DNA of 64,000 nt, taken from contig ACOK01000105.1 of assembly GCA_000174895.1 (NCBI GenBank), forward strand, positions 1-64,000. Reading direction: 5' to 3'. Positions within the stretch are counted from its first letter, which is position 1, and each line of letters begins with the position of its first letter. A model generated the notes under the pieces. That model was not told where the DNA came from. It saw only the letters and a list, made by a program, of their open reading frames with translations, and ran no database searches. Below, one piece after another: positions 60,255 to 64,000 of the stretch. This stretch comes from Ruminococcus flavefaciens FD-1. GTDB taxonomy: Bacteria; Bacillota; Clostridia; Oscillospirales; Ruminococcaceae. Made by a program: the position numbers and the translations under genes.

Positions 60255-61076
60255 ATGGCAGGATTTTTAAGTTTTACAAAGGAAAAACAGGTCAATAAAG
60301 TTCTTGAGGTTGCGGTTGAGGATATTCTTCCTAATCCTTATCAGCCCAGAAGCGATTTTGAGCAGTCTGATATCAGTTCGCTTGCGGAATCAATTTCTCA
60401 GAACGGTATTTTACAGCCCTTGACTGTACGGCGAATAGGTGATAAATTTGAGCTTATTGCTGGTGAGCGTCGACTAAGAGCTGCGAAAAGCTGCGAGATG
60501 GAGTTTGTTCCGTGCATTGTTTATGACATTTCTCAGCGTGAATCTGCAATTCTTGCTCTTGTTGAGAATATTCAGCGTGAGGATCTGTCATTTTTTGATG
60601 AAGCTTTAGCTATAGAGAAGCTTATCAAATATTATGGTATGACGCAGGAGGACGCTGCTGCTAAGCTTGGCAAAGCTCAGAGTACAATTGCTAATAAGCT
60701 GAGGCTGCTTCGTCTGACAGAGGATGAGCGGAAATTGATAGTTCAGTTTGAACTTACCGAGCGTCATGCCCGTGCGCTTCTGAAGCTTGGCAGTGCTGAG
60801 GACAGGCTTAACATCCTCGAAAAAGTCGTACATAATAAGCTTAATGTTGAACGTACTGAAAAGCTTATTGATGATTATATTGGCTGTCAGAAGGAAAAGA
60901 ACAGTTATAAGAAGCGTTCAGCTGTTTTTCAGAATGTAAAAATATTTGTCAATACTATCAATAAAGCTGTTCAGACTATGCAGGCGGCAGGCATTTCTGC
61001 TGATTCTAAGAAGATACAGAATGAAAATTACATTGAGTATCGGGTTAGAATTCCTATTCAGAAGAAATCTTCATAA
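60255..61076 (+). CDS. noc: ParB-family protein, probably nucleoid occlusion factor Noc
   Basis: The 273-residue protein has the ParB CTPase fold (VEDILPNPYQPRSDFEQSDISSLAESI, GERRLRAAKSC, LVENIQREDLSFFDEALAIEKLI) and the HTH MTQEDAAAKLGKAQSTIANKLRLLRL at about 126. A second ParB gene lies 1 kb further on next to soj. The position just after rsmG is that of Noc in Bacillus, which binds sites distinct from parS and blocks division over the nucleoid. The N-terminal amphipathic stretch GFLSFTKEKQVNK could bind the membrane as in Noc. A GTGAGGT site precedes the ATG. Confidence 0.82.
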   Translation: MAGFLSFTKEKQVNKVLEVAVEDILPNPYQPRSDFEQSDISSLAESISQNGILQPLTVRRIGDKFELIAGERRLRAAKSCEMEFVPCIVYDISQRESAILALVENIQREDLSFFDEALAIEKLIKYYGMTQEDAAAKLGKAQSTIANKLRLLRLTEDERKLIVQFELTERHARALLKLGSAEDRLNILEKVVHNKLNVERTEKLIDDYIGCQKEKNSYKKRSAVFQNVKIFVNTINKAVQTMQAAGISADSKKIQNENYIEYRVRIPIQKKSS

Positions 61077-61079
61077 AAT

Positions 61080-61131
61080 TGTTTCACGTGAAACATCGGT
61101 TTCACGTGATTTTTTTGTTTCATGTGAAACA
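61080..61131. promoter_or_regulatory. Cluster of one perfect and two imperfect parS sites upstream of soj
   Basis: A perfect TGTTTCACGTGAAACA is at 61080-61095. A half-degenerate copy with GTTTCACGTGA is at about 61098-61113. A one-mismatch copy TGTTTCATGTGAAACA is at 61116-61131. The cluster lies about 37-90 bases upstream of the soj -35 box, so ParB or Soj bound here could affect soj-parB transcription. Confidence 0.85.
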
Positions 61132-61167
61132 ATTTCAAAAATATACGAATTTTTTACGGCGTAGATA

Positions 61168-61196
61168 TTTACAATCATCTTTAAAAGTGATATAAT
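61168..61196 (+). promoter_or_regulatory. Promoter of soj-parB
   Basis: TTTACA, 17 bases, TATAAT on the plus strand, 30 bases before the soj start. Confidence 0.75.
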
Positions 61197-61226
61197 AGTA
61201 TAAGAATCTATTGAAAGGAAGATGAT

Positions 61227-62051
61227 ATGGGAACGATTTACGCTGTTGCCAACCAGAAGGGCGGTGTCGGAAAGACTACTACAGTCATTAATATCGCCGC
61301 TTATCTCGGCTCCAGAGGCCTCAGAGTGCTGTGTATCGACTCTGACCCTCAGGGAAATACAACAACAGGCTTTGGTATAAAGAAAAAATCAGTAAGCAGT
61401 TCCACCTACGACGTTCTCACAGGTAAGACACGTATTCAGGATGCGATCATCCCTACAGAATACGAAAATGTGTCCATTGTTCCTGCTACGGAATCTCTCG
61501 CAGGCTGTGAGATAGAGCTTGCAGGTTACGAGAACAGGGTAAACAGGCTGAAAATGCAGATCCTCAGTGCTAAGGATCAGTTTGACTATATATTCATCGA
61601 TTGTCCGCCTGCACTTGGTACTATCACGATCAACAGCCTTGTGGCTTGCGATAAGGTGTTCGTGCCGATGCTTGCGGAGTTCTACGCTCTGGAAGGACTT
61701 TCACAGCTGGTGAATACAGTTAAAATTGTTAAAAATAACTACAATCCATCACTGGAGATAGGCGGTATACTCTTTACGATGTTCGATGGCAGACTTAACG
61801 TTGCCAACGATGTTGTGGCAGAGGTGGAAAAATATTTCCCGAATAAGGTCTTTAAGACTAAAATACCGAGAAATGTCCGTATTTCCGAGGCTCCCAGCCA
61901 CGGAAAGCCTGTTATGTACTATGACAGATCATCAAAGGGCGCAGAGGCTTATGAGCTCGTATGCCATGAGATACTGGGCGAACCCCTTGAACTTCCGCAG
62001 AAAAAACGCAGAGGCATCTTCACTTTCAATAAAAAAAAGGGAAAGGAGTAA
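61227..62051 (+). CDS. soj: Chromosome partitioning ATPase Soj/ParA
   Basis: The 274-residue P-loop ATPase starts MGTIYAVANQKGGVGKTTTVINIAAYLGSRG (deviant Walker A, residues 10-17). DSDPQGNTTTGFG and YIFIDCPPALGTITINSLVACD follow. Soj with ParB moves origins and regulates DnaA. GAAAGGAAGATGAT precedes the start. It is followed by parB, with a short hairpin between. Confidence 0.96.
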   Translation: MGTIYAVANQKGGVGKTTTVINIAAYLGSRGLRVLCIDSDPQGNTTTGFGIKKKSVSSSTYDVLTGKTRIQDAIIPTEYENVSIVPATESLAGCEIELAGYENRVNRLKMQILSAKDQFDYIFIDCPPALGTITINSLVACDKVFVPMLAEFYALEGLSQLVNTVKIVKNNYNPSLEIGGILFTMFDGRLNVANDVVAEVEKYFPNKVFKTKIPRNVRISEAPSHGKPVMYYDRSSKGAEAYELVCHEILGEPLELPQKKRRGIFTFNKKKGKE

Positions 62052-62075
62052 TTCGGATCTCCGAATAGAACTGTT

Positions 62076-62921
62076 ATGGGTAAAAGTAGCTTAGGTTCAG
62101 GTCTCGACTTCCTTTTCAGTGATAATACCAGCGAGGTGCAGGTGAAGAAGACTCTCAGGACCTCCGAAATTGAGCCGAATCGTGACCAGCCGAGAAAGGT
62201 TTTCAGCGATGAGGCTATACAGGCTCTGGCTGATTCTATCCGTGAACACGGTATGCTCCAGCCTATTCTTGTGCGCCCCATTGGCGGTGGCTATCAGATA
62301 GTCGCAGGCGAGAGAAGATGGCGTGCGGCACGTATGCTTGGTCTGGACGAAGTTCCTGTCAATATACGTGAGCTTTCGGATCTTGAGACAATGCAGATCG
62401 CTATTATCGAGAATCTCCAGCGTGAGAACCTTAATCCGGTTGAAGAAGCGGCCGGCTATAACGATCTCATTGAGAAGTACGGTATGACACAGGAAAAAGT
62501 CGCAAAAATGGTGGGACGTTCCAGAAGTGCCGTTGCAAATGCAGTAAGAATACTTGCTCTCCCCGAAAGAGTGCTGAAAATGGTGGAAAACGGTGATATT
62601 TCCGCAGGCCATGCCCGTGCGCTCCTTGGATTTGAAAATGAGGAGATGCTCATTGCCACTGCTTTGAAGGCCGCAGACGGCGGACTTACGGTTCGTCAGG
62701 TAGAAAAGGCCGCACAGAGATCAACTGAAGAGGAGAAGGAGACACCTCCTTCAAATAAAAAAATTGACAATTACTTTGTGGAAATGGAGCTTTCGCTTCA
62801 CGAAAAACTCGGACGCAAGGTAAAAGTTGATTACGGCAAGAATAAGGGTGCTCTTATTCTTGAATTTTACGATAAAGAAGACCTTGCGGCGCTTGCAGAA
62901 AAGCTCGCAAAGGATGAATAA
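62076..62921 (+). CDS. parB: Chromosome partitioning protein ParB/Spo0J
   Basis: The 281-residue ParB has the N-terminal Soj-stimulating segment (GSGLDFLFSDN), the CTP-binding region (TSEIEPNRDQPRKVFSDEAIQALADSIREHG, VAGERRWRAARMLG, ENLQRENLNPVEEAAGY), the parS-binding HTH MTQEKVAKMVGRSRSAVANAVRILALP and a C-terminal dimer domain. It clamps on parS sites, of which four perfect copies lie within 5 kb upstream. The start lacks a clear ribosome site; a 16-base palindrome just upstream (62051-62066) may bring the AAGGAG near the soj end closer. Confidence 0.95.
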   Translation: MGKSSLGSGLDFLFSDNTSEVQVKKTLRTSEIEPNRDQPRKVFSDEAIQALADSIREHGMLQPILVRPIGGGYQIVAGERRWRAARMLGLDEVPVNIRELSDLETMQIAIIENLQRENLNPVEEAAGYNDLIEKYGMTQEKVAKMVGRSRSAVANAVRILALPERVLKMVENGDISAGHARALLGFENEEMLIATALKAADGGLTVRQVEKAAQRSTEEEKETPPSNKKIDNYFVEMELSLHEKLGRKVKVDYGKNKGALILEFYDKEDLAALAEKLAKDE

Positions 62922-62935
62922 GGAGAATTATAAAA

Positions 62936-64000
62936 ATGATCGACATTAAACTTATCAGAACCAATCCAGAGTTAGTTAAAGAAAATATCAAAAAGAAGTT
63001 CCAGGATGAAAAGCTGGAACTGGTTGACAAGGTTATTGAACTGGACAAGCAGTACAGAGAGACTAAGCTTGCCTGCGATAATCTGAGAAATACACGTAAC
63101 GTAAAGAGCAAAGAGATCGGCGGTTTCATGAAGAACGGCCAGAAAGACGAGGCTGAAAAGGCTAAGGCTGAGGTCTCTGCTCTCGGAAAGGAGCTTGAGG
63201 AAAAAGAGCAGCTTGAAGTAAAGCTTGAGGCTGATATCCGTGAGATCATGCTCGTTATCCCTAATATCATCGACGACAGCGTTCCGATAGGTAAGGACGA
63301 CAGCGAGAATGTTGAAGTTGAGAAGTTTGGCGAGCCTGCTGTACCTGATTTCGAGGTTCCTTACCATGTTGATATCATGGAAAATGTAAACGGTATCGAC
63401 ATCGACAGTGCACGTAAGACAAGCGGTAACGGCTTCTACTATCTCTGCGGCGATATCGCACAGCTCCAGAGCTGTATTCTTTCATATGCAAGAGACTTCA
63501 TGATCGACAAGGGCTTCACATACTACATTCCTCCTTTCATGATCCGCAGCAACGTTGTTACAGGCGTTATGAGCTTCGCTGAGATGGAAGGCATGATGTA
63601 TAAGATCGAAGGCGAGGACCTCTACCTTATCGGTACATCTGAGCATTCTATGATCGGTAAATTCATCGATACTATCGTTCCCGAGGAGGAGCTTCCTAAG
63701 ACTCTCACAAGCTATTCTCCATGCTTCCGTAAGGAGGTTGGCGCTCACGGTATCGAGGAGCGTGGTGTTTACCGTATCCATCAGTTCGAGAAGCAGGAAA
63801 TGGTAGTTGTATGTAAGCCTGAGGAGTCAATGGACTGGTTCCACAAGCTTTACAGCTACACAGTTGAGTTCTTCCGCACACTTGATATCCCTGTACGTAC
63901 ACTTGAATGCTGTTCAGGCGATCTTGCTGACCTGAAGGTAAAGTCTATCGACGTTGAGGCATGGTCACCACGTCAGAAGAAGTATTTCGAGGTAGGAAGC
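62936..64000 (+). CDS. serS: Seryl-tRNA synthetase, archaeal-like type (partial, runs off window)
   Basis: The 355 codons present begin MIDIKLIRTNPELVKENIKKKF with the coiled-coil tRNA arm (about 25-105). Class II motifs follow: motif 2 in SYSPCFRKEVGAHGIEERGVYRIHQFEKQEM (about 260-290) and, before it, LIGTSEHSMIGKFID. Typical bacterial SerRS has a TAE signature in the latter segment; TSEH with SPCFRKE...HQFEKQE and KPEES reads more like archaeal or eukaryotic SerRS. The C-terminus is outside the window. AAGGAG lies before the ATG. Confidence 0.9.
   Translation, partial: MIDIKLIRTNPELVKENIKKKFQDEKLELVDKVIELDKQYRETKLACDNLRNTRNVKSKEIGGFMKNGQKDEAEKAKAEVSALGKELEEKEQLEVKLEADIREIMLVIPNIIDDSVPIGKDDSENVEVEKFGEPAVPDFEVPYHVDIMENVNGIDIDSARKTSGNGFYYLCGDIAQLQSCILSYARDFMIDKGFTYYIPPFMIRSNVVTGVMSFAEMEGMMYKIEGEDLYLIGTSEHSMIGKFIDTIVPEEELPKTLTSYSPCFRKEVGAHGIEERGVYRIHQFEKQEMVVVCKPEESMDWFHKLYSYTVEFFRTLDIPVRTLECCSGDLADLKVKSIDVEAWSPRQKKYFEVGS

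Overview
The window is a low-to-mid GC clostridial chromosome segment that spans the replication origin. It most resembles a Ruminococcus-like member of the Oscillospiraceae. Support comes from the gene order rpmH-rnpA-yidD-yidC-jag-mnmE-mnmG-rsmG-noc-soj-parB facing dnaA-dnaN-yaaA-recF-remB-gyrB-gyrA, from the clostridial pairs NfnAB/Rex and YabP/YabQ, and from the style of the lipoproteins. Nearly all genes left of dnaA are on the minus strand and all genes right of rpmH are on the plus strand, as expected for leading-strand genes leaving an origin at about 50.3-52.9 kb.

Layout. 1-360: a GC-rich stretch unlike the rest, probably foreign or chimeric. 0.4-2.8 kb: four tandem lipoprotein paralogs. 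2.9-8.7 kb: pssA, ppk1, a uridine-kinase-like gene, an S1-domain gene, divIC and the sporulation genes yabQ/yabP. 8.7-9.3 kb: stacked repeats. 9.3-18.9 kb: a large membrane protein, a lipoprotein, rex, nfnB-nfnA, a LysR regulator, an acetyltransferase homologue and a membrane protein. 18.9-22.9 kb: ddl, a membrane-anchored MurF-like ligase and a hydrolase. 23-28.9 kb: a heptad-repeat exported protein and an MMPL transporter divergent from a TetR gene, with clear operators between. 29.1-32.3 kb: carB alone. 32.4-33.1 kb: a repeat island. 33.9-34.1 kb: a cluster of DnaA-box-like motifs. 34.8-41.8 kb: a SEDS protein, an acyltransferase, comM/yifB, a frameshifted lipoprotein, a YtaF-like protein and a phosphoesterase. 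41.8-52.3 kb: gyrA to dnaA. 52.9-64 kb: rpmH to a serS that runs off the end.

The most interesting structure is a dispersed REP/REPIN system. Hairpins preceded by GTAG (TGTAGGGG...) occur singly, in tandem, and as paired inverted elements with 21-23 nt spacers (28901-28973, 32553-32623). A REP-associated tyrosine transposase (RAYT, 47032-47574) sits in the gyrase operon. Its own coding sequence carries two exact inverted copies of a 22-nt REP hairpin, and its last codons form the gyrB ribosome-binding site. A second repeat family (88-bp units) begins at the stop codon of three unrelated genes.

Other signals are parS sites encoding the peptide VSRET inside mnmG and rsmG, an 18-nt composite GTTGAAAAC/TGTGGA motif shared by the origin and the 34-kb locus, and a 160-bp MITE-like element next to the SEDS gene. 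No tRNA, rRNA or CRISPR array was seen. All calls are from reading the sequence; no database search was run.
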